From contig MU626320.1 in the NCBI GenBank assembly GCA_025603075.1, forward strand, positions 45,336-109,335: a stretch of 64,000 bases of DNA, in the 5' to 3' direction. This DNA comes from Neoconidiobolus thromboides FSU 785. Its lineage: Eukaryota; Entomophthoromycota; Entomophthoromycetes; Entomophthorales; Neoconidiobolaceae. The position numbers and the translations under genes were made by a program. Positions 1 through 11,313 of this stretch are shown in pieces (position 1 is the stretch's first letter; each line of letters starts with the position of its first letter). The notes under the pieces were generated by a model. That model was not told the origin of the DNA. It searched no databases and saw only the letters and a program-made list of their open reading frames with translations.

Positions 1-318
1 GGTATTATTTATTAAAAAATTAATATTATTTAGATTAAAATTTGACTTAAACTTTTTTGATAAAAGTTGAATTGATTTTGGGGATAATGTTTCAAATCAA
101 CCAATCATCATTCGGTTTTAATGAAATTTTTTATCAATATGTTCAAGTTCAAATTGAATCTAACTTCCTTTAAATTTTATAACATATTTGAGCTTATAAG
201 CAAATTATGAAAAGTTTGAAGTAAAAATTCTATTTTAAATGTCTCAATCAAATCAAAATTGCATAATTAGCAAAAAAATATTTATTAATATGAATAAAGC
301 TGAAAAGTAGGAAGGATA

Positions 319-413
319 TGGCAGTGTTTTTTTACTTCATTATTTTTCCATTTTTTAAGCGCTATTTAAGCAGAAAAATAGAAAAGTAATGAAATCAAAA
401 AAACATTCCAACA
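319..413. mobile_element. MITE copy, foldback form
   Basis: Flanked by TA on both sides. It folds back on itself almost end to end: the left arm carries GTTTTTTTACTTCATTA and the right arm TAATGAAATCAAAAAAAC, around the core AAGCGCTATTTAAGC. Outer ends are degraded versions of the family termini TGGGGATGT/ACATCCCCA. Confidence 0.7.
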
Positions 414-698
414 TAGTAATAGCTTATCATGATAAATCATTAAAGCTTTTATGCTAATTAAAATTCAAATGAAAAAATAATCTGAAAAAATTCCGTTTAC
501 AAAACTCTACCATTCTTAAAGTTAAATCAAACTCAGTTTTGTCTGGTAGCTTGACAATAAATATAAAACTATAAATAGGTTTTCTTTTTTTAAAAATTCA
601 CTTAAATAAGCTATTTATTTTTTTATTATGTCTATTATTATGTCTATTATTATGTTTATTATTATGATATAACTTTAAGTTATTATCATTATTATCAT

Positions 699-787
699 TG
701 GGATATATTTTTAGATTTAATAATTTTACTAATAATTTTTCTGCTTAAAAAATAGAAAAAGTGATAAAACTAAAAAACATCCCTGTT
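699..787. mobile_element. Degraded MITE copy
   Basis: Matches the family in the orientation that reads ACTAATAATTTTTC then GAAAAAGTGATAAAAC and ends CATCCCTGTTA. The left terminus is eroded and the outer boundary approximate. Confidence 0.5.
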
Positions 788-2068
788 ATTGTTTTCATTT
801 AAAACTGTAATTAAAATAAGTTGAAATCAAAATCTTTTGTTTTTTTGTTAAATATTGAATTACAAAGTCAATTCTAGATAATTCCACTTCCATCAATAGA
901 ATTACAATTTAAGCAGTGTTGTTAGCTGATTATATATATATTTGTATTAAGATGATTATACAATAATATTATAAAAAACAAATTAATAATTAGTTATTGA
1001 ATCGAATTAAATCAATATCAAGTTATTTTAGTATCAATTTTATTTACTATATAAACTGAATCAATATATCTTATACTTTAATGAGTTGATAAACATAATT
1101 CTTTTATTTCCTTTAATTGTATTAAATTTGATGAATCTTTATTTTAAATACTACATATTTTATTTCCTATAAATCTCTTAATAGCTTCTAGAATCTTATA
1201 TTTCTTTAAGTAGTATTATTAAAAATAATATGTGGAGTATTGAATCCATGGAAATAGAATAGCTCAATAAATTTATTTTATTACATATATGACGTTATAG
1301 ATCGATTTCTTTAATCATATCCTTATTGACGGAAATAACTGTCAGTATTAGTAAAATTAGAAATGGAATTGAATCAAATGATTGTGTATTCCTTTGATAA
1401 TTGATATTAAATTTAATTGATAGTGGCATTTTCTATCGGAATTAAGTGTATATTTTGTATATATAGCTAATATTTAAAATGTATCATTTAGTTTAATACT
1501 ACTCTTAAAAATCAAGTTCAACATTATGGAGTGACTACAATTTTAAAGAACAAATAAATAACAAATAAATAACAATTGGATTCTTAAAGATGATATCATT
1601 GAAATAAAATAGATATAAAGACAGTCTCTTTTAAAAGACTTAATAATTGAAAAGGAGAGAATAAATTAATAGAAGGTATAAAATTAAAAAAAATTACTAA
1701 TAAAGTCTAAAAAACAAAACTTTCGTTATATTAGATAATAAAAGTAGTACCTCTAAGCTATAAACTAGATAGTGAAATTTTATGTTATTACCAAATATAG
1801 TAATAAATTATTTGTCTGACTACTTAATAAAATTTTGGATAATTTAATTAATTGATTGATTAATTAATTTTTCTAACTTTCTTTAAAAAATGTCGAATAA
1901 CGCAAAATTGCAAAAGGGGGATCCAACTATTAATTCATTAAATATTACAATACCTTAATTCCTATCAAAATGTTATGAACAACTCTTTTTATATTCTTTT
2001 AATTTCTTTTATACTGTTTTTTCAATTTTTATAAAATAATCAATTTTCTATTATTAACATTCTCTTCT

Positions 2069-2093
2069 TTATAAAGTTTTGAAAACTTTATAA
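2069..2093 (+). promoter_or_regulatory. 25-bp palindrome before a start codon
   Basis: A perfect 12-bp inverted repeat with a one-base spacer (TTATAAAGTTTT, G, AAAACTTTATAA) ends 8 bases before the ATG at 2102. It could be a hairpin in the 5' leader or a dimeric binding site; it also contains TATAAAG in each arm. Function is inferred only from position. Confidence 0.45.
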
Positions 2094-2101
2094 GTATAAC
2101 G

Positions 2102-4393
2102 ATGAACATATCCCTTTTAGTATTGACTTTATGTAGTTCAATACTGTCAACTACAAACAATATTAATCCATCATCAACAATTAATAATACAACTAATTTA
2201 ATATCTAATGTTCCATCTATTACTACTCAATATTTATCATCTCAATCAACTACTACTGATACATTGTTAGTAGACAACAATATAAATAACAATATATTTA
2301 CTTCATCAACAGAGCCAAATCAAAGTAATAAAGAAGAAATAAAATTAGAAGATAATAAAGAACAATCTAAGGAGATAACTAATAACAAATTAAAAGAAAG
2401 TAATCAACAATCAAACAACATTGATTTTATTAATCCAGAGCTAGAAAATCAAAGTAAGGATGCTCTAACTTCCAGTTCATTCATTAAATCTTCAACTATT
2501 GATATTCAATTAAAAGATGATATAAATGAATTAGACCAACAGGAAGAGTTACCTCAATTAGAAGAAGGTGATAATGAGGATATTGATTTAGTTAATAAAA
2601 ATGAACATCAACATCATTTTATACCAATACCTAGCTTTATAAAGCGCTCAATTAATATTATAAGGAAAGTATTTCAATTTGATAGTAACAATAATAATCA
2701 ATTAAATTTTAATACTTCAACAGATGATAATGAAATTACATCAGAGAATAATAAACAAGATTTAACTTTATTAAGTAAGAATCAACAAGATCAACCTGAT
2801 AATAAAATCAGAGGAATAAGAAGTGATATACCAATACCAGAAGCAACAAAAGAACAATTAAATAAAGGTTTATCAAAAGGAGCCATAGGAGGAATTATAG
2901 GAGGAGTAGTAGGCTTATTAATCTTATTATCACTTGTTGGAGGAATATTATTCTATTTTCTACGACATAAAAAACCAACAACAGTATTCGGAAATAATCA
3001 AGCAAATGAAGAGGGGGGTTTATTAACACAAGCTAGTAATGATATTGAAGAAGTAATCTTATCTCCGATTAATCCAATTAATAAATTTTGGCCAAATATT
3101 GAATTTAATCCCAAAAATCAACGATTTTCTAATATGTCGATGATAGAATCAAATAATAATAATAATAATAATAATAATACTCATTCAACTAAAGTATCTA
3201 AATTTGCTACTATTAATAAACCAAATACAAGTTCACCAATCCCAATTAATTTATCTAATTCAGCAGGACAATTAAAACATACACCAAGTTTTAAATTACC
3301 TAATAAAACTAGTAATGAAACAATATATGAACGTCGAATGAAAAAAAAATCCCAAGATAATTCTATTAATACCACTACTACTACTTCTTCATTACTCTCT
3401 TCCATGGTAGATGATATAAGTAGTGTTACTGAATATGAAACAGATTATGATGAAATTAATATGGATGTACATATTCAGCAAATGAAATCAGATGATAACA
3501 GTGATAAAGATAGTATTGAGTTGTGTTCTGTTATAAGATCAAGCATCATTAATCCTAAATTAGATCAATTAAATGAAGTTCATTTAAGATCTCCTTCAAT
3601 TCCTCCACCAGATTATGGAATGAATTATTCAAAGGGTAATAATATTGATCAAAGTTTGTTTACAGTTGAAAAGAAAGATACATTAAAAGAAGAATCTATT
3701 GGATTACTTAGTACAAATGAGAATCATTCAAAACACAGGAATGATAGATCTGTATCTCCAATTAATCGATCTATTTCACCTATTAATATGGGCAAAGAAG
3801 AAAAGAAGAAATATATATTTCCATCAGAATATAGGGTATCTAATGTAGAAACCTCTGATTCTACAAACTCAAGTTTAGCAAAGGTGACAAAACTCACAAT
3901 CTCATCCAAATTAAAGGATTATAATGAATCTAATCCTAAATTATCTACTATACCGCCAACCACTGCTAATAGTATTAAAAAATCCACTAATCGAAATAGT
4001 ACAGTTAATCAAAAGTTTGGTTTTAGTAATGAAAAGTATCAATTAGATGGACCTGATTATACGAATATTGAAGATAATTCATTTAATGGTATTTCAGCAG
4101 AAAAAGAAATTGATAAAGAAATTGATCGACGATCCTTAGATGTTAATCGACATAGTTTACGTCAAACAAAACTGTTTTCTGAAAATCGAAGTTTATTAAC
4201 TTCAGGTAGATTACAACATCATCGACAAGTATCTGAAAATGTAAAGTTGAATAAAGATAAAGAAACTGGGGCTAGTAAAATCATTAAAGAAAGAAGAAAA
4301 AAGGACTTGGTAAAACATCTAGCTGGTCAACCACCCTCCACTCCTATTACTCCAAAACAACAGGCTCTTGATACTGATTTTTGGGGGCTTTAA
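2102..4393 (+). CDS. Single-pass membrane protein, low-complexity
   Basis: A 763-residue intronless reading frame. An N-terminal hydrophobic segment (about residues 1-17) looks like a signal peptide. An Asn/Ser/Thr-rich and then acidic ectodomain follows to about residue 255. A glycine-rich transmembrane helix lies at about 261-287 (GGIIGGVVGLLILL, then FYFL) with a basic stop-transfer RHKK. The remaining ~470 residues would be cytoplasmic: low-complexity, rich in Ser, Asn and Lys, with an Asn tract coded by an AAT microsatellite (about 3151-3178). The layout resembles fungal cell-surface sensors of the Mid2/Wsc kind, but no cysteine-rich WSC domain or other named domain is visible, so the sensor role is only an analogy. 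A perfect palindrome sits just upstream of the ATG. Confidence 0.75.
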   Translation: MNISLLVLTLCSSILSTTNNINPSSTINNTTNLISNVPSITTQYLSSQSTTTDTLLVDNNINNNIFTSSTEPNQSNKEEIKLEDNKEQSKEITNNKLKESNQQSNNIDFINPELENQSKDALTSSSFIKSSTIDIQLKDDINELDQQEELPQLEEGDNEDIDLVNKNEHQHHFIPIPSFIKRSINIIRKVFQFDSNNNNQLNFNTSTDDNEITSENNKQDLTLLSKNQQDQPDNKIRGIRSDIPIPEATKEQLNKGLSKGAIGGIIGGVVGLLILLSLVGGILFYFLRHKKPTTVFGNNQANEEGGLLTQASNDIEEVILSPINPINKFWPNIEFNPKNQRFSNMSMIESNNNNNNNNNTHSTKVSKFATINKPNTSSPIPINLSNSAGQLKHTPSFKLPNKTSNETIYERRMKKKSQDNSINTTTTTSSLLSSMVDDISSVTEYETDYDEINMDVHIQQMKSDDNSDKDSIELCSVIRSSIINPKLDQLNEVHLRSPSIPPPDYGMNYSKGNNIDQSLFTVEKKDTLKEESIGLLSTNENHSKHRNDRSVSPINRSISPINMGKEEKKKYIFPSEYRVSNVETSDSTNSSLAKVTKLTISSKLKDYNESNPKLSTIPPTTANSIKKSTNRNSTVNQKFGFSNEKYQLDGPDYTNIEDNSFNGISAEKEIDKEIDRRSLDVNRHSLRQTKLFSENRSLLTSGRLQHHRQVSENVKLNKDKETGASKIIKERRKKDLVKHLAGQPPSTPITPKQQALDTDFWGL

Positions 4394-5341
4394 ATAATTA
4401 GTTTTATACTCCTTTCCTCCTCTTTTTAAATAAAAAAAGCTATAAAAATATTAATTTAACTATTTAAGATTTCATTTATACATTCATTTAGAACCTAATA
4501 CTTTACCCACTAACCTCTGGGTCTCCTCAATACATTTCATATCAACAATGCTGCCACTATAGCAATTTGAAACAAAGTCAGCTCCCACACTCTTTCCATC
4601 CCTTTATTAAACAAGATATGGGGTGTATTTTTGGCTTTATCACTTTTCCCATCTTCTAAGTGTTATTTGAGCAGAAAAAGTGCTAGTAAAATTCTTAAAC
4701 ATAAAAGTATATCTCCATATATTGTGCACTATCCAAATTACGCCCAGTAATCGTCAATGTAAGCCCAACCATTTACTCAAAAATTGTTGGCTTAGAAATA
4801 TGATAAATATTGGTAGTTCTATATATCTAAGTCACTACAGGTTTGAAATCCTTATGCAAAGTGATGAACCAACTGATAAGTCTAATACTTGACCAACAGT
4901 AATTAGAAAGTTTAAAGTTTTCCTAAATAAACATAAGATAAATAGTATACTTTGAACAAAGCGATTATATTAATGTAACTAATAAGGTTTAAAAGTATAG
5001 TTTATTTAGAAAATAGATAAAGCTCTCAATAAAAAGAGATCCCAAAGGAATAGATTGCATTGTTTATATACTTTTCATATTACAAAATGCAATATTTTAC
5101 TACCTTTTATATCCATATTTATTATATTTATTATCAAAATTATTGATATTTTTGGTGTTAATCTTCTTTATATTGCTTTATAAAAGCAGTCAACTTATAT
5201 TGAATCTTGTTCAATTATAGCATCAGACTTCGAAAAGTAGGGAATTCTGTTAATTGTCTTCAGAATTATATATATTTGTGAGAAATTACTCTTCTTTTAA
5301 CTAAAGTTACTATTATGAATTACTAATACTTAATCATTAAC
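4394..5341. other. Intergenic region
   Basis: No gene seen. It contains one well-preserved MITE (4619-4717). A 70-codon reading frame at 4680-4892 starts inside that MITE and is not considered real. Confidence 0.6.
4619..4717. mobile_element. MITE copy
   Basis: TA-flanked, begins TGGGGTGTATTTTT and ends TATATCTCCA before TA. The internal order is CACTTTTCCCATCTTCTAAG, GAGCAGAAAAAG, TAGTAAAATTCTTAAAC, as in the family. Confidence 0.75.
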
Positions 5342-5721
5342 TTAATATCTTAACCCTGCAATACCTTCATCCTGAAAACTTAAACCAAACTTGGACTCAA
5401 TGCTCTTCCCATCACCTCTAGAAAATAGGGCTAATTGAGCGGATCTTAAGGTACAACCGGGAATGTTAATGTAAGTCCACCATCGTCAGAAATAATCGAT
5501 GAAAACGTACGATCATTATTTTTGATCTGCGCTCCTTCATGACGCCAAAACCTTTGAACAATGGTTCCATTAATTTCTGCATTATAAGTGCACACAAAGC
5601 TATAAGTGTTAGTTCCATCACCATTAGCATTACGACCAAATACGGACTCATAGAAGAAATTCATGAATTGACCAGTGGTCAATTGAAGGAAACTGACAAA
5701 AGTTAAGAATAAAAAGTTCAA
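5342..5721 (-). pseudogene. Decayed copy of small cysteine-rich secreted protein
   Basis: The first 91 codons, from the ATG at 5721, read as a signal peptide followed by a segment clearly homologous to the intact neighbour at 6236-6643 (shared ESVFGR, ANGDGTN and NAEINGT blocks). The frame closes early at 5446. Beyond a one-base frame change, at about 5457-5461, the similarity resumes in another frame and runs to a stop at 5342, matching the last ~40 residues of the neighbour. Most of the cysteines kept in the neighbour are replaced here (by Tyr, Trp or Asp for example), so disulphide pairing is lost. Frameshift plus cysteine loss make this a pseudogene of a local duplication. Confidence 0.8.
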
Positions 5722-6235
5722 CGAAGTTAAATGAAAGGTTTATGTTATTTTAGTTTGAATTAGACCTGTTAGATTTCTATAGTTTTTATAGGAATTTTCG
5801 ATTTTTTTACTGTTAACCTAATTTGATGGCTTGTGTAGGCTTTTTTGAAGTTTATCACTTTTTTGATAATGTACTGGGTTTTTAACTCATTATAATTGTT
5901 TCGAATTCTTTTTTGGGAAGCTGTAAAGATTTTTTTAATAAAAACAAAAGCCAACAGAATGCAAGATGTTGTGATAAAAATTAGTATAGTTTTACCTATA
6001 AAGATTTAATTTTCATTAAATACAAAACATTACTCTCGCTTTCAGTTACTACGAAAAAAACTTAAATAATTTTAAACTTTTTCAAGACAGTCGTGGTAGA
6101 TTGAAAATACTATCTTTCTATGAATAAAATTGCTAATTAACCTTTTTCTAATTCTTGATTTTAATAAAAAATTTAATAGTGTAAATAAATGTTAAAAAGA
6201 ATGTGATTTATTAAAAAACTCAACAATTCTGCCCA

Positions 6236-6643
6236 TTAAATTGTAGTTCTACCATTACATCTCACCCCAGCGACGCCTTCACCTTGACAATTCAATGGGA
6301 AATTAGGCTCATAACTTCTCCCTCCTTGTCTAATAAATAATTGTGGCTGAGCACTGCCTAAAGTACATTCCGGAATGGTCAAAGTAAGTTCTCTGTCACT
6401 AGATATAAAAGGCGCAAATGTACGACAACTATTTTGTGTATCGGCTCCTTCAGAACGGCAGAAGCCTTGAATGGTGGTTCCATTGATTTCTGCATTACAA
6501 GTGCAAGTAAAGCTATAGATGTTGGTTCCATCGCCATTAGCAGTACGCCCAAAGACAGACTCGCATTTAAAATCTATTGATTGAGAAGTGATAAGTGGGA
6601 GCAAGGTGGTGAGAGAAAGTAAGATGAAGGTGAACTTAACCAT
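6236..6643 (-). CDS. Small secreted cysteine-rich protein
   Basis: A 135-residue intronless protein. Residues 1-20 form a signal peptide (hydrophobic LLSLTTLLPLIT, cleavage likely near SQS). The mature part of about 115 residues has eight cysteines, an even number consistent with four disulphides, and an N-glycosylation sequon in NAEINGT. I do not recognise the family; the size and cysteine content fit a secreted extracellular or effector-type protein, but no function can be assigned. A frameshifted paralogue lies ~500 bases downstream on the same strand, so the gene was tandemly duplicated and only this copy kept all its cysteines. The start is the only in-frame ATG before the signal peptide. 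Confidence 0.8.
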   Translation of the reverse strand: MVKFTFILLSLTTLLPLITSQSIDFKCESVFGRTANGDGTNIYSFTCTCNAEINGTTIQGFCRSEGADTQNSCRTFAPFISSDRELTLTIPECTLGSAQPQLFIRQGGRSYEPNFPLNCQGEGVAGVRCNGRTTI

Positions 6644-7715
6644 GGTTCAAATTATTTAATGCTAATGAAAGTTAATATGAAGGTGTATATTTTATATTTT
6701 GTGTTTGATGGAGCTTGTGGTTTTTTTATATAGTATTTTAATATAATCTCTAATTTTTACTGTTGGTTTAATTTGATGATCTCTATGGGGTTTTTTTTGA
6801 TATTAGCACCCTTTAATAACAAGTTTTTAATAAAATAAACTTGTTCTTTTTAAAATTCTAGTTAGTTTAATAAAATGAAATCAGTTATTATAAGGGAAAT
6901 AGCAAATTTATTATGAATTTATTGCTATTAAGAAAATAAAACTGTTATAAAGGAATAATCTATTTTTATTAAAATAGTTGGAGTTTCCGTTTAATCTCGT
7001 CTTATCTCTAGTTTCAGCTTCGTATAATTTAATTTAAAATGACAAGCATATCAAATTGATTCTATTGCTAATTGAGATTCTGTATTCAATTGTTTTATCT
7101 AAAGCTATATAGTTTCTATTTATTTCAATTCATATTGTGAATGTAAAGTATATTTTTGTTTATTTGAAATATTTGTTTATATTATAAATAATACGTTAAA
7201 CCCTCATTTTTATTTAATAATAGCTATTCATTACACTCTATTTACTAAAATAGTGATTTGAAATATGCTAATAGCTAAATAATTTTGTTATTGATATTGA
7301 ATTTTATTATATTATATTATATATTATAACATGATTATTAATTATTACTGTCGTCACTTAATAATTAAATAATTTTGATGCTATTATTTTACAAGAATTA
7401 AAATTAAAACTAGTAGAACTATTCTAATATTCATAATTACAATTATTTTCATTACAAAATTTAAGCTAAATTACTAATAAGCCATTAAATTTTAATCTGA
7501 AACTCTGGTTTTAAATCAATGAATAGAGTTTATGGAAAAAAACATGGGAAAATGCAAAAAGTAAAAGACTTAATAAATGATGAGATAATAAATTTTTGCA
7601 TTTAAACCAATAGGACCCCCCCTCAAAAACCATTTAAAATCACGATTCAATTCCCAATCTCACGTTTTATTTTTTTTACCAACTTAAATCAATTTAACAA
7701 TTTTATAACAACAAA
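6644..7715. other. Divergent intergenic region
   Basis: Lies between the minus-strand secreted protein and the plus-strand WC-2 gene and must hold both promoters. A C-run (CCCCCCC) lies at about 7615-7621, roughly 95 bases before the WC-2 ATG. No gene or repeat copy was seen. Confidence 0.55.
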
Positions 7716-8790
7716 ATGGACTTTAATAACTATAACAATGCACCCTTTCAAGAGCCACTGATGCCCTTAAATAACGGCGAAAACAATCAACAGACAACAA
7801 ATAGTACAAACTCAGGTCAAGGAATTATATCTAATTTTGGTGGTGCTCATTTAACTGATTTTACTAAACGTAAAAACTGGCCATTGAGAGTGTTAGGAGA
7901 ATTAAAAGATTTTTTACATGTAGTATCACCTTCTGGTCGATTTTTATTTTGCTCACCTTCTTGTTTAGAAATGGTAGGTTTTTCACCAGAAGAGTTAGTG
8001 GGTCGTCAAGTAACGGACTTTATTCACGTGGACGATATTGATACTTTTATTAGAGATTTTAATCTAGCTATTACTCAAAAAGTATTTCGAATTCTATACC
8101 GATTCCGTAAAAAAGATGATAAATTCATCATTTTAGAGATCAACGGTCATCCTTATTTTCCAGAAAATTCAACTACTGCACGGTGCTTTTTTTTAATGGC
8201 CAGACCTTATCCTTCAAAAGCAGCTTCTACTATTGATTCTTTTTTGGAACTTAGAATGGAAAACGATCGTTTAACAAAGCGACTTTTGGAACTTCAGAGA
8301 GAAAGTCAAGAACAAAACAATACTAATGATAACTCATTAAAAACAAACAGTGGTAATAATAATATCAGTGAAGTGATCAATTACGCAACAGGTTCTTCAG
8401 AAAGTGTACCGCCTAACAACGGTAATAATAAACAACTTCCTCCAACGATGAATGCACCATCAATTGATGCAACTAAGAAAATCAAAAAGGTAAAAATCAT
8501 GGTAATAAGCAAGCTTATATATTAAATTATTATTATAATAGACCAAAAGACAAAGGGCTGAAGAAGAAACACATGTATGTACGGATTGTGGTACGGTTGA
8601 TTCACCTGAGTGGCGTAAAGGACCTCAAGGACCTAAAACGTAAGTTTTATTTAATAATATGCTATAAAAAGCGGTATTAATTTAATATAATAGATTATGT
8701 AATGCATGCGGTTTAAGGTATGCTAAAAAGAATAAGAAGATATTAAAGGAGGCCGAAGCGGTTGGTGATGCAGAAAGAAATAACAGTTAA
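7716..8790 (+). CDS. wc-2: White collar 2-like PAS/GATA transcription factor
   Basis: Three exons (7716-8489, 8542-8639, 8694-8790; phases close) encode 322 residues. A PAS domain spans about residues 55-165 ([19 protein letters not shown], then RFRKKDDKF and MARPYPS), very like fungal WC-2. A short predicted coiled coil follows at about 175-200, and a GATA zinc finger at 271-296 with C-X2-C-X18-C-X2-C spacing, split by the second intron. The PAS lacks the flavin-binding GXNCRFLQ motif of LOV domains, so like WC-2 it probably does not sense light itself but pairs with a WC-1-type photoreceptor. In Neurospora the complex binds GATA sites in light-regulated promoters; the nuclear role here is inferred from homology. 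Both introns are about 52-54 nt. Confidence 0.92.
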
Positions 8791-11313
8791 ATTCGAGAAG
8801 ACTGATTATTATTTATTATAATTACAATTAATCTTCTTTATTAGTTTTTTTCCTAAAGTCAATAGAGCTTTGCTTCTTTTTTATATGAATAAATTTTAAT
8901 CTTTTTTTATTATCAAGTGAGGATTTTATTTCTTGTTAAGATCGAGTTGTATTAGCAAATTTTTATCATTAATTTATGTAGAGTCTTAGAAAATAAACTA
9001 AATAAGTAATTTCAAGTCAACACATTTCGTCTTAAAGGTTTAATAAGCCTATAAATATTGTTGTAATGTGGATGAGTATCTAAAGAACGTTCTATACTTT
9101 TGAAATCTTATAATCAAACACTATAAGATATAAAACATTGAAGCTGATATCAAAGCAGTTCAATATTTTCATAGAGCAATAAAAGAATAAACGGTAGGAT
9201 TATACTAAAAGTAATATATATTAAAGGTATTTAAAGTGTTTTTCATAAAGTGCCGATATTTGGAAAGAATATGATTTTTTGTGAACATTTTAGAGTTATA
9301 ATTAATTCTTAAAGGATAAGGGAATAATTTGCCATTTATGATTTATAATATTTAGACTAAAGTCAAAATAAAAATCAATTTTAACAGTTAAAAGGAGTTT
9401 TTTATACTTTTACTTAGAAGCTATCACTTTCAAAGTTAAAAAAACACTTAAAAGAGATCAATATGATAATAATAGGCTTTGAAAGATTAAAAAGAATATA
9501 GTTGTTTATTTAAATAAAAGGTAGATAGTGTCAATGAATTTTGCTAAGGGTAAGTGGCCCGTCTGTTAAAATATAATAGAAAGTTAAATATAATATACTA
9601 ATTATAGTCAAAATCAGTTCTAATTATAACATAATAGGCAATTTATTATATCAATAGGTTTTAAGATCTATGGGTAAATTTATACTAACTTTATGCTTTT
9701 TATCTTATTTTACTATTTCGAATGCTATAATACCTTAAATATTTTATATAGTTTTTATACTGTTTTACAAACCTCATCAAACCTTAACAAACTAATAATA
9801 AACAACAATCAGGAAACACTATAGCAGATTTTTTCAAAAGCTCTATATTCTTTAATAAAAAATAAAGAGATCATTAATTGCACTAGTGAGTTTTAGTCAA
9901 AGATTAGCTAATAATATTTGAAAAAAACCTGCTAATAAATGCAGCAGTTTTTCTTCCAATCGACATTTTTTTTATTGGAATTTTATCTAAATTGGAAAAA
10001 ATTACTGTTGCAATTCTTTATCTCTACCGGTTTTTATAAAAAGATTAAATTTGAAAATTTGTTATTTTTTTAGTGAAGAAAGAGTTTAAATCAGTTTTAA
10101 GATTTATTGATTTTAATGAAACTGGGCTAATTTTAAGACTTTTGTTATCATTTAAGTTAGAAAGTACTTTTCAAGAACAGCTAAAAAGCGTCTTTAAAAA
10201 TAAAAGTTCATGTTATGCATTCAATATTTTGTACATGAAATTATAAGGATTTAAGAACGTATTATTACATTAATTTATTTGTATATGGATTTAATTTTAA
10301 ATATACAACAATATTTAAATTGAGATATATTACTATATTTAATAAATGTAAATTTTGAGATCAACTTATTTGACAAAGATTATTAACTAGCTAGTTGGGT
10401 AAAAAAGGAGTAGCCAATTAAAATTTAATGAAAGGTCATATTATTAAATCATAATTACTTAAATCTAAAGATGAATTTAAAGGCCAGATTTATTAGTAAT
10501 GGAGGGTTATAACGCTATCTTAATAATCGTCATATCAACTTTTAATAATTAATGATATAAGCAACAGTGATAATAAATATAGTATAATGGGCAATAAACT
10601 TATAAGCTAATAAACTTAGATTAATGAATAAAACATAGACTAAAAATAATTGGATGGGATTAATTATCAAAGCATTTTATATTAAGCCCTCCCTTAACTA
10701 AACAATATCACTCTTTGGGGAGAAAGGTTACCATTGCTTATCTTTAAATACAATAGCCAATTATTCAATTTCTTTTATACACCTTATTTCATTATTTTCC
10801 ATAGCATAGCCAGTAAAATTCCAATCGCAGTCCATTTGTTTACTTTTATTTTCACGGGATAGTGAGATTGGTGATCTAAATAATACACCAATTAAAAATG
10901 CCCATTTTCGAATTTCCTTTTAGTTTGGTGGGTCAAGAGATTGAATTTTTAGCTGCTTTATCTAATTTATTAAAATTTTAAGTTCAAGTGTAAAAAAGGG
11001 ATATATAACACTATCTATTGTATTATAGTTTATCAAAACTTTTTTAAAATTTTGTATTTATTTTAAAAAAGTGTATATTATATAAAGAGTACCATAAACC
11101 CTTGTTAATTTATTAATTTTAGTTCTTAGTTGAGTTTTATTAATTTAAGCGAACAAAGATTAAAGCTAAAAATAAGCTAATCAAATAATATCTGCCCATT
11201 TTTTAGTAAAAATTCGCAAAAAATCCATCCAAGTTTACTTCGTCCAAGAATTGCTTAGTTAAGAGTTAAATTAAGAGTTGAGCATATCATTTAGTTTCAT
11301 TCTTTTCTTTTTA
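8791..11313. other. Long gene-free region
   Basis: About 2.5 kb of AT-rich sequence with no reading frame or exon chain I can support and no clear copy of the MITE or LTR families. The right end is the presumed promoter of the SF1/BBP gene. Confidence 0.55.

Larger units (their letters stand above)
1..2101. other. Gene-free AT-rich region
   Basis: No coding region could be supported on either strand. It holds one foldback MITE (319-413), a degraded MITE (about 699-787) and short tandem repeats of a TATTATTATGTC-like unit near 620-665. The last part is presumably the promoter of the downstream membrane protein gene. Confidence 0.6.

Noticed and set aside
4680-4892. 70-codon plus-strand reading frame
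   Set aside because: It starts inside a MITE and codes no recognisable protein.
5769-5954. 61-codon minus-strand reading frame rich in Lys and Ile
   Set aside because: AT-rich chance composition, no signal or domain, no splice partners.
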